Assembly: GCF_028993635.1 (NCBI RefSeq) | Contig: NZ_CP118631.1 | Span: forward strand, 2,480,001-2,544,000 | Direction of reading: 5' to 3' | Length of the DNA: 64,000 bases | Origin: Mucilaginibacter sp. SJ | Lineage (GTDB): Bacteria > Bacteroidota > Bacteroidia > Sphingobacteriales > Sphingobacteriaceae | Notes under the pieces: model-generated | The model's database searches: none | The model's input: only the letters and a program-made list of their open reading frames with translations | What the model was told of the DNA's origin: nothing | Shown here: positions 42,390 to 51,009 of the stretch, in pieces | Numbering within the stretch: position 1 is the stretch's first letter | Layout of the letters: each line of letters starts with the position of its first letter | Made by a program: the position numbers and the translations under genes

Positions 42390-42397
42390 CAAATGTA
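42390..42397 (-). promoter_or_regulatory. -7 box (TACATTTG) immediately ahead of argH
   Basis: An exact TAnnTTTG match on the minus strand ends 4 bp ahead of the ATG, which places the expected transcription start at or next to the start codon. No clear -33 box could be seen. Confidence 0.45.
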
Positions 42398-42458
42398 TAA
42401 ATTTGTGAATTTATGTGCATTGTTGAGTATTATTTAATATTGCAACCGCGTGACTCCA

Positions 42459-42537
42459 GCCGAGTGGTCATTATTTCCGACGGCCTCTGGCCTTTTCTAT
42501 ACGCCGGCCAGAGGCCGTCTGATAGTTGCCACTCGGC
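42459..42537. repeat. 79-bp GC-rich hairpin element
   Basis: The arms GACGGCCTCTGGCC (42479-42492) and GGCCAGAGGCCGTC (42506-42519) are exactly complementary, and an outer pair GCCGAGTGG / CCACTCGGC adds nine bases with a mismatched middle. GC content exceeds the neighbours, so this is likely a small inserted element. Confidence 0.7.
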
Positions 42538-42630
42538 CGGAACCGAGCGGCGGCGTGAATTTTATAAGTGAAGAATTGTGAATTAAGAAATTCAGTTGCA
42601 AGCATTCCACGCTTGAACGTGCGAAGAAAA

Positions 42631-42668
42631 ATCGGCGAAATCAACGTAATCAAAAAAATCGACGGTCA
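42631..42668. repeat. 38-bp dispersed repeat, copy 2
   Basis: Inverted copy of 40505-40542 with three mismatches. The surrounding text (CCCGGTTCAGACAGTTCAGGA) resembles parts of the element at 46593-46787. Confidence 0.6.
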
Positions 42669-42784
42669 AAATCCCGGTTCAGACAGTTCAGGATGCCAAT
42701 CCCAATCTATCCGGTTAACATTGTTGATTGTGACAACTTATCATAAGCTTTGGCCAATATTGTATAAACCGTTATCTTAACCAC

Positions 42785-45454
42785 ATGAAACACCCTTTAT
42801 GTAAGCCATTGCTTAGCATTGCCTTATCATTTTACTTTTTTTCGGTAACACAAGCCCAAACGCCCGGGGCTGCAGGTCTTAAATCCGAATATCTTGTAAA
42901 CCCGATAGGGATCGACAATGCCCATCCCCGCTTAAGCTGGTTGATGAATGATAAAGCACAGGGAGCAGCTCAAAGTGCTTACCAGTTATTTGTTGGTACC
43001 GATTCGGTTGCTGTTTCGACAAGCAAAGGCAGCTCATGGACTACATCCAAAATTGCTTCATCAAACAATCTTGCTATTTATAGTGGCCAGCAACTAAAAC
43101 CTTTTACTAAGTATTTCTGGTTGGTTCAGCTTTGGGATCGGACAGGTAAAAAGCTTGCTCCATCAGCTATAAACAGTTTTGAAACCGGCATGATGGGCAT
43201 GCAAAACTGGAAGGGCTCATGGATAAGCGATAATAAAGGGATAGCAGTAAACCCTGCCCCTTATTTTCGCAATACGTTTAAGGTAATCAAGCAAGTCCGC
43301 TCGGCAAGGGCTTATATTGCAGTTGCCGGTTTGTATGAACTTTATATCAACGGTAAAAAGATCGGCAATCACCGTCTCGATCCTATGTATACCCGGTTCG
43401 ACAGGCGCACGCTTTACGTTTCATATGATGTTACCGCGCAGCTGCAAAGCGGTAAAAACGCAGTGGGCGTGTTGCTGGGCAACGGTTGGTACAATCATCA
43501 AAGTACTGCGGTTTGGTTTTTTCACCAGGCGCCATGGCGCGGTCGCCCGGCGTTTTGTATGGATCTGCGCATTACCTATACCGATGGTACGGTTGAAACC
43601 GTAAAATCGGGCACCGATTGGAAAACATCGCTTAGTCCTGTCGTTTTCAACAGTATCTATACTGCCGAGCATTACGACGGTCGCTTAGAACAACCGGGGT
43701 GGAACACCGCCAATTTTGACGACAAAAAATGGAAACCTGCCATTAACCGCTCAGCTCCATCCATGAACATCGTATCGCAGGCTATGCAGCCCATTCGTGC
43801 GGTTGATACCATCTACACCAAAAGCGTTACCAAAATTGACAGCGATGTTTGGGTGTTTGATATGGGCAGAAATATTTCGGGCGTAAGCCAGATCACTGTT
43901 AAAGGTGATTCGGGCACGGTGATCCGTCTTAAACATGCCGAAAGATTAAACAAAAACGGACACGTTGATCAATCAAACATCGATCTGCATTACCGCCCTA
44001 CCGATGATAAAGATCCATTCCAGACCGATATTTTCATTTTGGGAGGCAAAGGCGAGGAAACATTTTCGCCGCGTTTTAACTACAAAGGGTTTCAGTACAT
44101 CGAGGTGAGCAGCAGCAAGCATATTCAAATCGGCAAAGAAAACATCAAAGCGTTTTTTATGCACAGCGATGTGGAGCCTATTGGTACAGTTAAAGCATCC
44201 AATCAAACCATTAACCAAATCTGGACGGCTACCAACAATAGCTACCTCAGCAACCTGTTCGGTTACCCTACCGATTGTCCACAGCGGGAAAAAAACGGTT
44301 GGACCGGCGACGCCCATATCGCGAGCGAAACGGGTTTATACAACTTTGACGGCATCACTGTTTACGAAAAATGGCTGGCCGACCATCGCGATGAGCAGCA
44401 ACCTAACGGCGTATTACCATCCATTATCCCAACGGGCGGCTGGGGCTACGAATGGGGTAATGGCCCCGATTGGACAAGTACCATCGCCATTATCCCTTAC
44501 AATATTTATTTGTTTTATGGCGATAGCAAACTCCTTGCCGATAACTATACAGCCATTGAAAAATACGTAAACCATATTGACGAGCTTTACCCAACCGGCC
44601 TTACCACCTGGGGCCTGGGCGATTGGGTACCGGTAAAATCAGTTTCGCCGGTTGAGCTTACTTCATCGGTTTATTACTATACCGATGCCAGCATCCTGGC
44701 CAAAGCAGCCAAAATATTAGGCAAACAGAGCGACTATGTAAAATACTCAGCATTAGCCAACAAAATCAAAAATGCCATTAACGCCAAATATTTAGATACT
44801 ACCACCGGCATTTATGGCAAAGGCCTGCAAACAGAGCTAAGCGTGCCACTTTACTGGGGAGTAGTTCCCGATAACATGAAAAGCAAAGTTGCCGCCAACC
44901 TGGCTAAACGTGTTGAAGCCGATAATTTCCACTTAGATGTGGGAATCCTTGGTGCAAAAGCCATTTTGAGTGCATTGAGTGATAACGGTTATCCTGACGT
45001 AGCCTACAAAATAGCATCGCAGGAAACATTCCCATCATGGGGATGGTGGATGGTGAACGGCGCTACCACCCTGTATGAAAACTGGGCTATTGACGCAAAA
45101 TCCGACATCTCGCTTAACCACATCATGTTTGGTGAAATCGGCGCATGGTTATACAAAGGCATTGCAGGTATTCACCCCGATCCCGAGCATCCCGGCTTTA
45201 AAAATGTATTATTGCAACCGCACTTTGTACCGGGTTTAAATGAGTTTACGGCTACGCACAAAGGGCCTTATGGTAACATTGTTTCATCGTGGCAACGCAC
45301 CGGTAACAGTGTAACTTATAAAGTAACCGTGCCTGCAAACTCAAGTGCAACAATTAGCTTCCCGGCTGGTAAAGTTTATCTTGCGGGCAAAGCAATCAAC
45401 AACCCTGCGTTGTATAAAATAAATGCGGGCAGCTATGTGTTCGAGGTAAAATAA
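42785..45454 (+). CDS. Secreted GH78 alpha-L-rhamnosidase
   Basis: An 889-residue protein with a signal peptide (SVTQAQ). The domain order fits GH78: an N-terminal Ig-like part with LVNPIGIDNAHPRLSWLMN, a jelly-roll around residues 140-330 (VAGLYELYINGKKIGNHRLD), a concanavalin-like region, then the (alpha/alpha)6 barrel. The barrel carries FGYPTDCPQREKNGWTGDAH near residue 500, the active-site block with general acid Glu, and ETFPSWGWWMVNGATTLYE later. Rhamnosidases release terminal rhamnose from rhamnogalacturonan or plant glycosides. It is apart from the main pectin locus by 20 kb but fits the same diet. Confidence 0.92.
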   Translation: MKHPLCKPLLSIALSFYFFSVTQAQTPGAAGLKSEYLVNPIGIDNAHPRLSWLMNDKAQGAAQSAYQLFVGTDSVAVSTSKGSSWTTSKIASSNNLAIYSGQQLKPFTKYFWLVQLWDRTGKKLAPSAINSFETGMMGMQNWKGSWISDNKGIAVNPAPYFRNTFKVIKQVRSARAYIAVAGLYELYINGKKIGNHRLDPMYTRFDRRTLYVSYDVTAQLQSGKNAVGVLLGNGWYNHQSTAVWFFHQAPWRGRPAFCMDLRITYTDGTVETVKSGTDWKTSLSPVVFNSIYTAEHYDGRLEQPGWNTANFDDKKWKPAINRSAPSMNIVSQAMQPIRAVDTIYTKSVTKIDSDVWVFDMGRNISGVSQITVKGDSGTVIRLKHAERLNKNGHVDQSNIDLHYRPTDDKDPFQTDIFILGGKGEETFSPRFNYKGFQYIEVSSSKHIQIGKENIKAFFMHSDVEPIGTVKASNQTINQIWTATNNSYLSNLFGYPTDCPQREKNGWTGDAHIASETGLYNFDGITVYEKWLADHRDEQQPNGVLPSIIPTGGWGYEWGNGPDWTSTIAIIPYNIYLFYGDSKLLADNYTAIEKYVNHIDELYPTGLTTWGLGDWVPVKSVSPVELTSSVYYYTDASILAKAAKILGKQSDYVKYSALANKIKNAINAKYLDTTTGIYGKGLQTELSVPLYWGVVPDNMKSKVAANLAKRVEADNFHLDVGILGAKAILSALSDNGYPDVAYKIASQETFPSWGWWMVNGATTLYENWAIDAKSDISLNHIMFGEIGAWLYKGIAGIHPDPEHPGFKNVLLQPHFVPGLNEFTATHKGPYGNIVSSWQRTGNSVTYKVTVPANSSATISFPAGKVYLAGKAINNPALYKINAGSYVFEVK

Positions 45455-45520
45455 TATCACCGCAAATGCCATAGTATTTTCATATTTTAATATCTGCACA
45501 TATCAAATGACCATTTACTG

Positions 45521-45549
45521 ACAGGCCGGGGCAACCCAGGCCTGTTTTT
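45521..45549 (+). terminator. Rho-independent terminator after the rhamnosidase gene
   Basis: ACAGGCC and GGCCTGT pair across an 11-base loop, followed by TTTTTG. It lies 66 bp after the stop codon. Confidence 0.65.
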
Positions 45550-45592
45550 GTATATAAATTTGTCACACCTTATTTACAATCACTGATACACC

Positions 45593-46237
45593 ATGCGCAG
45601 GATACTTACTATCGTATTTTTATTATTTGTTGCCAAATTTGCCATGGCAGGCCCTGAAGAGCCATGGTCATTAAGCACCGACAAAGAAGGCATCAAGGTT
45701 TACACCCGTCATATTGCAAATTCAAAAATCAAAGCCATAAAAGTAGAGTGCACATTTAATGCTTCAGCGGCACAATTGGTGGCTGTACTAATGGATATTA
45801 AAACCTGCAGCGAATGGGTTTACCACACCAAATCTGCCACTGTAATTAAGGAAGTGTCTCCTTCAGATATTTATTACTACTCGGAAGTAAACATACCATG
45901 GCCGGTTCATAACCGTGATTTTGTGGCACATTTAAAAGTTACGCAAGACCCTAAAACCAAAGTGGTCACCATCGACGCGCCGGTTATCTCAAATATGGTA
46001 CCCGTAAAGGATGGCATTGTAAGAGTTGAAAACTCGACCGGCCGCTGGGTTATCACTCCTGTCGATAACAATCATGTAAGTATCGTTTATACCCTGCACC
46101 TTGATCCCGGAGGCTCGGTACCTGCCTGGTTGATCAACATGTTTGCAGCGCAAGGCCCTACGGAAAGCTTTAAAGGGTTAAAAAAACAATTGCAGAAACC
46201 GGCTTATAAGGATGTGAAGCTGGCATATGTGCAATGA
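45593..46237 (+). CDS. START domain-containing secreted protein
   Basis: A 214-residue protein with a signal peptide (KFAMAG). It has the START/SRPBCC fold: WSLSTDKEGIKVYTRHIANS, then VAVLMDIKTCSEWVYHTKSA, YYYSEVNIPWPVHNRDFVAH, and a C-terminal amphipathic helix (GPTESFKGLKKQLQ). Such proteins bind lipids or other hydrophobic ligands, here in the periplasm. It stands alone. Confidence 0.85.
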   Translation: MRRILTIVFLLFVAKFAMAGPEEPWSLSTDKEGIKVYTRHIANSKIKAIKVECTFNASAAQLVAVLMDIKTCSEWVYHTKSATVIKEVSPSDIYYYSEVNIPWPVHNRDFVAHLKVTQDPKTKVVTIDAPVISNMVPVKDGIVRVENSTGRWVITPVDNNHVSIVYTLHLDPGGSVPAWLINMFAAQGPTESFKGLKKQLQKPAYKDVKLAYVQ

Positions 46238-46324
46238 ACGCCCTGCCCCCTAAAGGGGGAGCGTTTAGCGACGAATTTATAATTGAAAACAAATTTCGCG
46301 TTAAGGATTGCAGCGGATACCGGC

Positions 46325-46522
46325 CAATGTCATTAAGTTAAGAGATTGACAAGCTGCACCAGAGGTGCAAAAGGTTTGTAGAAACCATTTTGAATAGATT
46401 TTTGGTGTGCCAGCGGTACACAACTCCGGTGTTCCGTACCTCTGGCACGGTTGTTATCGGTATAATATTTTGCTACAAACCTGTTCCCCCTCTGGGGGAT
46501 TTTCCTTAACTTAATGACATTG
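46325..46522. mobile_element. MITE-like element with 18-bp terminal inverted repeats and 10-bp target duplication
   Basis: CAATGTCATTAAGTTAAG at 46325-46342 is the exact reverse complement of 46505-46522. The 10 bases outside each end are identical in direct order: GGATACCGGC at 46315-46324 and 46523-46532. Inside, AGGTTTGTAG pairs with CTACAAACCT and GCACCAGAGGTGC is itself palindromic. The 198-bp element has no coding capacity and would need a transposase in trans. I infer past transposition from the duplication. Confidence 0.75.
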
Positions 46523-46592
46523 GGATACCGGCCCTGTGGCTAATGCCTGTGTAGTATGAGCGGAAAGCCAGGCCGGAGGCAACGCCCTAAAT

Positions 46593-46787
46593 TCTGAACC
46601 GGGATTTTTAGGATTAGAGAGATTTTTAGGATCTTTTGTCTGAACTCGAATTTCTGGGATGAAGGAATTGACAGAAGCTTTTCACGCAACAAATTAGCAG
46701 GCAAATTCAATAAATCTTTAATTCTACAAAATTCGAGTTCAGACAAAATCCTGTCTTCCAAAAAATCCCCCAAATCCTGGTTCAGAC
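46593..46787. repeat. 195-bp inverted-repeat element
   Basis: TTTTGTCTGAACTCGAATTT at 46634-46653 is the exact reverse complement of 46729-46748. The outer ends (46593-46608 and 46772-46787, CTGAACC(A/G)GGATTT) pair with about two mismatches. The loop between the inner arms is 75 bp and non-coding. Confidence 0.7.
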
Positions 46788-46961
46788 AATCTGCAAATAA
46801 ACGTCAGCATTTTGCAAATAAAATTGAAAACTCGTATCACACTTAGCTGTACTTTCGATGTTAGTATATAACCGTTTATTTTGCCGGCAGGATACCAGAG
46901 GATAGTTGTGCAAATTATAAACGCTAATATTGCTTTAACCAATAAAGTAAACGTGTAAACG

Positions 46962-47699
46962 ATGAGAGTTGCCTTGTTTGTTCCTTGCTATGTTGACCAG
47001 TTTTACCCAAAAGCGGCTATTGCCACACTTGAGTTACTGGAGAAACTTGGCTGTGAGGTCCATTATCCTAAAAATCAAACCTGCTGCGGGCAGCCAATGG
47101 CCAATTCGGGCTATGAGCATTTAACCGACGGCTGCAATAATTTATTTGTCGATAATTTTTCGGGATACGATTATATCGTTTGCCCTTCGGGGAGTTGCAC
47201 CCTTCATATTAAAGAGCATTTACATGCTGATGGGAAGGAAGAGCAAGCAACCGAGATCCGCAAAAAAGTTTATGAGCTTACCGAGTTTTTGGTTGATGTT
47301 TTAAAAGTACAACAGCTTTCGGCCAGCTTCCCTTACCGGGTTGGTTTGCACCAAAGCTGCCATGGCCTGCGCGGATTACGCATTGCCCAAATGAGCGAGT
47401 TGGTTGCCGAACCATTCAGCAAACCGGCCCGGTTACTGGATCTGGTAAACGGATTGGAACTGGTGCCGTTGAGTAGACAGGATGATTGCTGCGGTTTTGG
47501 AGGAACGTTTTGTGTAGTAGAGGAGGCAGTGTCGGCCAAAATGGGGAAAGACCGTGTAGCTGATCATGTATCGCATGGGGCGCAATATATTACCTCGGCC
47601 GATCTTTCGTGCCTGATGCACCTTGAAGGTATCCTGCGCCGTCAAAACAGTGATGTTAAAGTAATTCACGTAGCCGAAATTTTAAACAACAGCCTGTAA
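46962..47699 (+). CDS. lutA: Lactate utilization protein A, (Fe-S)-binding subunit
   Basis: A 245-residue cytosolic protein with two CCG-type cysteine domains: QTCCGQPMANSGYEH near residue 45 and DDCCGFGGTFCVVEEAVSAK near residue 173. LutABC oxidises L-lactate to pyruvate. It is the first gene of three, and its TAA overlaps the ATG of lutB by one base. In this window no lactate permease or lldD-type gene accompanies the operon. Confidence 0.9.
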   Translation: MRVALFVPCYVDQFYPKAAIATLELLEKLGCEVHYPKNQTCCGQPMANSGYEHLTDGCNNLFVDNFSGYDYIVCPSGSCTLHIKEHLHADGKEEQATEIRKKVYELTEFLVDVLKVQQLSASFPYRVGLHQSCHGLRGLRIAQMSELVAEPFSKPARLLDLVNGLELVPLSRQDDCCGFGGTFCVVEEAVSAKMGKDRVADHVSHGAQYITSADLSCLMHLEGILRRQNSDVKVIHVAEILNNSL

Positions 47700-49087
47700 T
47701 GAGTACCGCTCCTACCAAAGATCACCCGCATTTAGCTGCCGATTTTAACCGTGACGAGCCTCGTGTGAACTGGCACGACGAAACCCTGTGGTGGGTACGT
47801 GCCAAACGGGACATTGCCGCACACAAGCTTCCTGAATGGGAATTGCTGCGTGAAACCGCATCGCAGATAAAATTCAACGTGCTTTCAAACTTGAGCACCT
47901 ACCTGGAGCAGTTTGAGGCCAATGCTATTAAAAATGGCATCATAGTGCATTGGGCTGCAGATGCAACCGAACATAACCAGATTGTACACAGCCTGCTTGA
48001 GCAAAAGGGCATTACTAAAATGGTAAAAAGCAAATCCATGCTTACCGAAGAATGCCATTTAAATGAATACCTGAAAGAACAGGGCATCGACGTAATTGAC
48101 TCCGACCTTGGCGAACGCATTGTGCAACTGGCCAATGAACCGCCAAGCCATATCGTACTGCCTTGTATCCATAAAAAGAAAGAAGAAATAGGCGATATTT
48201 TCCACGAGCATTTAGGTTCAGCCAAAGGCGAATCGGACCCTAAAATATTGACTGAAACTGCCCGCCAGCATTTGCGTGAGGTATTTTTAACCCGTCGCGC
48301 GGCACTTACCGGGGTTAATTTCGCAGTGGCCGAAACAGGTGAGTTCGTGATCTGTACCAATGAGGGTAACGCCGATATGGGGGCGCATTTAGCCGAGATC
48401 CATATCGCATCCATGGGCATCGAAAAGCTTATTCCAGAAAGGAAACACCTCGGTGTGTTTTTGCGCCTGCTTACCCGCAGTGCTACCGGACAGCCTATTA
48501 CTACTTATTCAAGCCATTTCAGCAAACCACAGAATGGTACCGAAATTCATATTGTTATTGTTGATAACGGGCGCAGCATTCAGCTGGGGCGTGAGGAGTT
48601 CCGCAATTCATTAAAATGTATCCGTTGCGGCGCTTGTATGAACACTTGCCCGGTTTACCGCAAAAGCGGCGGGCACAGCTACCATACAGCTGTTGCTGGG
48701 CCAATCGGTTCTATCCTGGCGCCAAACCTCGACATGAAAAAATATGCCGACCTGCCATTTGCCTCTACCCTATGTGGTTCGTGCAGCAACGTGTGCCCGG
48801 TTAAGATAGATATTCATGACCAACTGTATAAGTGGCGGCAGGTGATTGTTAAGGAAGGATATTCGCCCAAAGCCAAAACTATGGCCATGAAGGCCATGGC
48901 GTTGACGCTGGCATCGCCTACTTTATACCGCATGGGTGGCAAAACCGGGCGACTGGTATTTAAATATGCGCCGTTTGCGGTAAACAATAAATTAAACCCC
49001 TGGTACAATCAACGCGAAATGCCAAAAGCACCCGATGAATCGTTTGGTGAATGGTATGCCAAAAGGAAAGGAGCAAAAAACTCATGA
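47699..49087 (+). CDS. lutB: Lactate utilization protein B, iron-sulfur subunit
   Basis: A 462-residue protein with two ferredoxin-type 4Fe-4S motifs, CIRCGACMNTCPVYRKSGG near residue 305 and STLCGSCSNVCPVKIDIHDQ near residue 360, following the LUD domain (residues ~60-290). It is the electron-carrying subunit of the lactate oxidase complex. The stop overlaps lutC by 4 bp (ATGA). Confidence 0.92.
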   Translation: MSTAPTKDHPHLAADFNRDEPRVNWHDETLWWVRAKRDIAAHKLPEWELLRETASQIKFNVLSNLSTYLEQFEANAIKNGIIVHWAADATEHNQIVHSLLEQKGITKMVKSKSMLTEECHLNEYLKEQGIDVIDSDLGERIVQLANEPPSHIVLPCIHKKKEEIGDIFHEHLGSAKGESDPKILTETARQHLREVFLTRRAALTGVNFAVAETGEFVICTNEGNADMGAHLAEIHIASMGIEKLIPERKHLGVFLRLLTRSATGQPITTYSSHFSKPQNGTEIHIVIVDNGRSIQLGREEFRNSLKCIRCGACMNTCPVYRKSGGHSYHTAVAGPIGSILAPNLDMKKYADLPFASTLCGSCSNVCPVKIDIHDQLYKWRQVIVKEGYSPKAKTMAMKAMALTLASPTLYRMGGKTGRLVFKYAPFAVNNKLNPWYNQREMPKAPDESFGEWYAKRKGAKNS

Positions 49088-49677
49088 GCCGCGAAAAGAT
49101 CTTAGCTGCTGTAAAATTTAATCAGCCCACCGCTATGCCGCTGCCAGATATGGAAGTGCTGAATACCCTAACCGATGTCAGAACCGATCTGGCGTCAAAA
49201 TACAAAACCATAGCTACAGCAGGCGGCAGCTTTGTTTATGAGGTTAGTGGCTTTGATGAGATCAAAACCATCATTAATAACGAATTTAAAGCCGGCGTTA
49301 AGGTCATATCAGCCCTTAATGAGCTGAGCGATTACATTTACGCCGAAACCGTGAAACACGAAGACGGCCACAACTTTGCCGATGTAGAGCTAACTGTACT
49401 TCGTACTAAACTTGGTGTTGCCGAAAACGGGGCCCTCTGGCTTACTGAAAAGGATATGGGTAGCCGGGTGTTGCCATTTATTGCCCAGCATCTGGCGGTA
49501 GTGATCGGCAAAGATGATTTTGTGCCTACCATGGCCCAGGCTTACCAGGTAATTGCCGATGCTGATTACGGCTATGGCTCGTTTATCTCCGGCCCTTCAA
49601 AAACTGCTGATATTGAGCAATCATTGGTGATTGGTGCACACGGGCCAAGGAGTTTATCGGTGTTTATACTTTCTTAA
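49084..49677 (+). CDS. lutC: Lactate utilization protein C (LUD domain)
   Basis: The ATG at 49084 (MSREKILAAVKFNQP) overlaps the lutB stop and is preferred over an upstream start. The LUD domain is visible as VAENGALWLTEKDMGSRVLP and FISGPSKTADIEQSLVIGAH followed by GPRSLSVFIL. It completes lutABC. After the stop come hairpin repeats. Confidence 0.9.
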   Translation: MSREKILAAVKFNQPTAMPLPDMEVLNTLTDVRTDLASKYKTIATAGGSFVYEVSGFDEIKTIINNEFKAGVKVISALNELSDYIYAETVKHEDGHNFADVELTVLRTKLGVAENGALWLTEKDMGSRVLPFIAQHLAVVIGKDDFVPTMAQAYQVIADADYGYGSFISGPSKTADIEQSLVIGAHGPRSLSVFILS

Positions 49678-49694
49678 AGATCTTTTAAAAACAA

Positions 49695-49774
49695 CGTCAT
49701 TCCTGTTTGAAGCAATCCCCTACTTACAGAGCCGCCCTGTACTGTTTGGGATTGCTTCGTACCTCGCAATGACG
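49695..49774. repeat. 80-bp hairpin element
   Basis: CGTCATT...GAAGCAATCCC pairs with GGGATTGCTTCG...AATGACG at the ends, with AGAGCCGCCCTGT in the loop. It directly follows lutC and could stop its transcript. Confidence 0.65.
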
Positions 49775-49810
49775 CTTTTTCATTTGCATCACCCCCAACT
49801 TCCTTATCTC

Positions 49811-50066
49811 GCGCTCGTTTGTAACCTACCGTGTACCCACATCTTATCAAACCTTTTGATTAAACAAAAATTGTTGTCATTTCGAACGAACCTTGGGTAG
49901 GGTTGTGCGCCGGAGGTGAGGAGAAATCTTCTACAAGCAGCCATTCCGGCTTGAAAGGCGTATAAGATTTCTCCTCGCGCCTCGCTTTTCCCCGCGCTTG
50001 CTCGTTCGAAATGACATTTTCCTATAATAAAAAGATGTGGGTACACGGTAGGTTACAAACGAGCGC
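49811..50066. repeat. 256-bp element with 35-bp perfect outer inverted repeats and nested inner arms
   Basis: Positions 49811-49845 and 50032-50066 are exact reverse complements over 35 bases. Inside, TGTCATTTCGAACGA (49875-49889) pairs with 50002-50016, and GAGGAGAAATCTT pairs with AAGATTTCTCCTC. This could be an insertion of one hairpin element into another. It has no coding capacity. Confidence 0.75.
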
Positions 50067-50138
50067 AAGAACCTAAGCCCTATGCTTTCACTCTAAAAAT
50101 CAATAATTTACAACAATGACAAATGAATGATACAAAAA

Positions 50139-50160
50139 TATACCAATTGGTATATTTTTG
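50139..50160 (+). promoter_or_regulatory. Operator palindrome (TATACCAATTGGTATA) with adjacent -7 box, SDR promoter
   Basis: The 16-bp sequence at 50139-50154 is a perfect palindrome. TATTTTTG at 50153-50160 matches TAnnTTTG, so a bound repressor would block the promoter. The same core stands ahead of the MFS and TetR genes. Confidence 0.75.
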
Positions 50161-50190
50161 TACTGTCAAAACTAAATGACACTCAACAAC

Positions 50191-50928
50191 ATGAAAACTT
50201 CACAAAATACAGTACTGATAACCGGCGGCAGTGCCGGTATAGGTTTTGAAATTGCAAAACAGCTATCTGCTAAAAATAATCATGTAATTATTATAGGCCG
50301 CAACCAGGATCGTTTGGATAAAGCCGCTGCTCAATTACAAAATGTAACCGCAATTAAAGCCGATATATCAAATGCAGAAGATGTGGAAGCATTAACCGCA
50401 CAAGTGAAAAAAAATTTCCCTCAGCTAAACGTGGTAATCAATAACGCCGGTGCAGCTTCAATCAATGACCTGCTCACTACGCCCAACGTTTTTGAAAACG
50501 CGCAAACTGAAATGTTTACCAACTATATTTCAGTAATCCGCCTTAACGAAAAACTGCTTCCGGTTTTGCAACAGCAAAGTGAAGCGGCTATCGTAAATGT
50601 ATCATCAATAGTTGCCTTTTTGCCAGGTAAACAAACTGCTACCTACTCCGCAACTAAAGCAGCCCTGCACTCATACACAATATCATTACGTGCCGCTTTA
50701 GAAGATACCAACATTAAAGTATTTGAGCTGATGCCTCCACTGGTTGATACCGAATTTTCGGCAGAAATTGGCGGACATAACGGAATTCCGGCGTCACAGG
50801 TTGCAGATGAATTTGTAGCTGGTTTTGAAACCAACAACTTTGAGATTCGCGTTGGTGGCACCGAACCATTCTACCGCTTGTTCCTGTCAAACCCGGCCGA
50901 AGCATTGAAAGCCCTGCATCAGAGATAA
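50191..50928 (+). CDS. SDR family oxidoreductase (DltE-like)
   Basis: The ATG at 50191 (MKTSQNTVLITGGSAGIG) is chosen because it puts the coenzyme loop at the usual distance; an ATG five codons earlier is possible. NNAG, the catalytic Ser (VNVSSIVAF) and YSATK follow in order. The C-terminal part (MPPLVDTEFSAEIGG) resembles DltE-like oxidoreductases. It is the first gene of a cluster with an MFS exporter and a TetR regulator, and its promoter overlaps the operator. Confidence 0.88.
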   Translation: MKTSQNTVLITGGSAGIGFEIAKQLSAKNNHVIIIGRNQDRLDKAAAQLQNVTAIKADISNAEDVEALTAQVKKNFPQLNVVINNAGAASINDLLTTPNVFENAQTEMFTNYISVIRLNEKLLPVLQQQSEAAIVNVSSIVAFLPGKQTATYSATKAALHSYTISLRAALEDTNIKVFELMPPLVDTEFSAEIGGHNGIPASQVADEFVAGFETNNFEIRVGGTEPFYRLFLSNPAEALKALHQR

Positions 50929-50947
50929 ATCTCTGATTTAATTTTTT

Positions 50948-50981
50948 GTCCTAAAAAATACCGATTGGTATTTTTTAGGAC
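50948..50981 (+). promoter_or_regulatory. 34-bp near-perfect palindrome with operator core (TACCGATTGGTA)
   Basis: From GTCCTAAAAAATACC to the matching GGTATTTTTTAGGAC the arms are complementary except for one pair at the centre. The core is the TetR operator seen before the SDR and TetR genes. The long A/T arms could also act as a terminator for the SDR gene. Confidence 0.65.
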
Positions 50982-51009
50982 AATTTTTAGTTTTTCAATT
51001 CATATTTCA

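Larger units (their letters stand above)
42386..42784. other. 399-bp divergent spacer with repeats
   Basis: The spacer lies between argH and the rhamnosidase gene. It includes the argH promoter box, the hairpin at 42459-42537 and a 38-bp repeat at 42631-42668 related to 40505-40542. The last 110 bp show no operator-like palindrome or clear promoter for the rhamnosidase. Confidence 0.55.
46238..46961. other. 724-bp gene-free spacer made of hairpin elements
   Basis: The largest spacer in the window. It holds an 18-bp-TIR element with a target duplication (46315-46532) and a second long inverted-repeat element (46593-46787). The last 170 bp before lutA are AT-rich; TAATATTG at about 46926 is one base off a -7 box and may serve lutA. 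Confidence 0.6.
49678..50175. other. 498-bp spacer with stacked hairpin elements and an operator
   Basis: It contains an 80-bp hairpin element (49695-49774), a 256-bp element with nested inverted repeats (49811-50066), and the operator and -7 box of the SDR gene at the right end. No protein-like frame is supported. Confidence 0.6.

Noticed and set aside
47899..48420. 173-codon frame opposite lutB
   Set aside because: Serine-rich shadow of a gene with clear 4Fe-4S motifs on the plus strand.
49631..50046. 80-90-codon frames in the spacer after lutC
   Set aside because: They are made of the hairpin elements at 49695-49774 and 49811-50066 and show no protein-like domain.
46238..50175. CRISPR array among the many hairpin repeats
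   Set aside because: The repeats are palindromic and irregularly spaced, with no set of equal repeats and spacers, and no cas gene is present.
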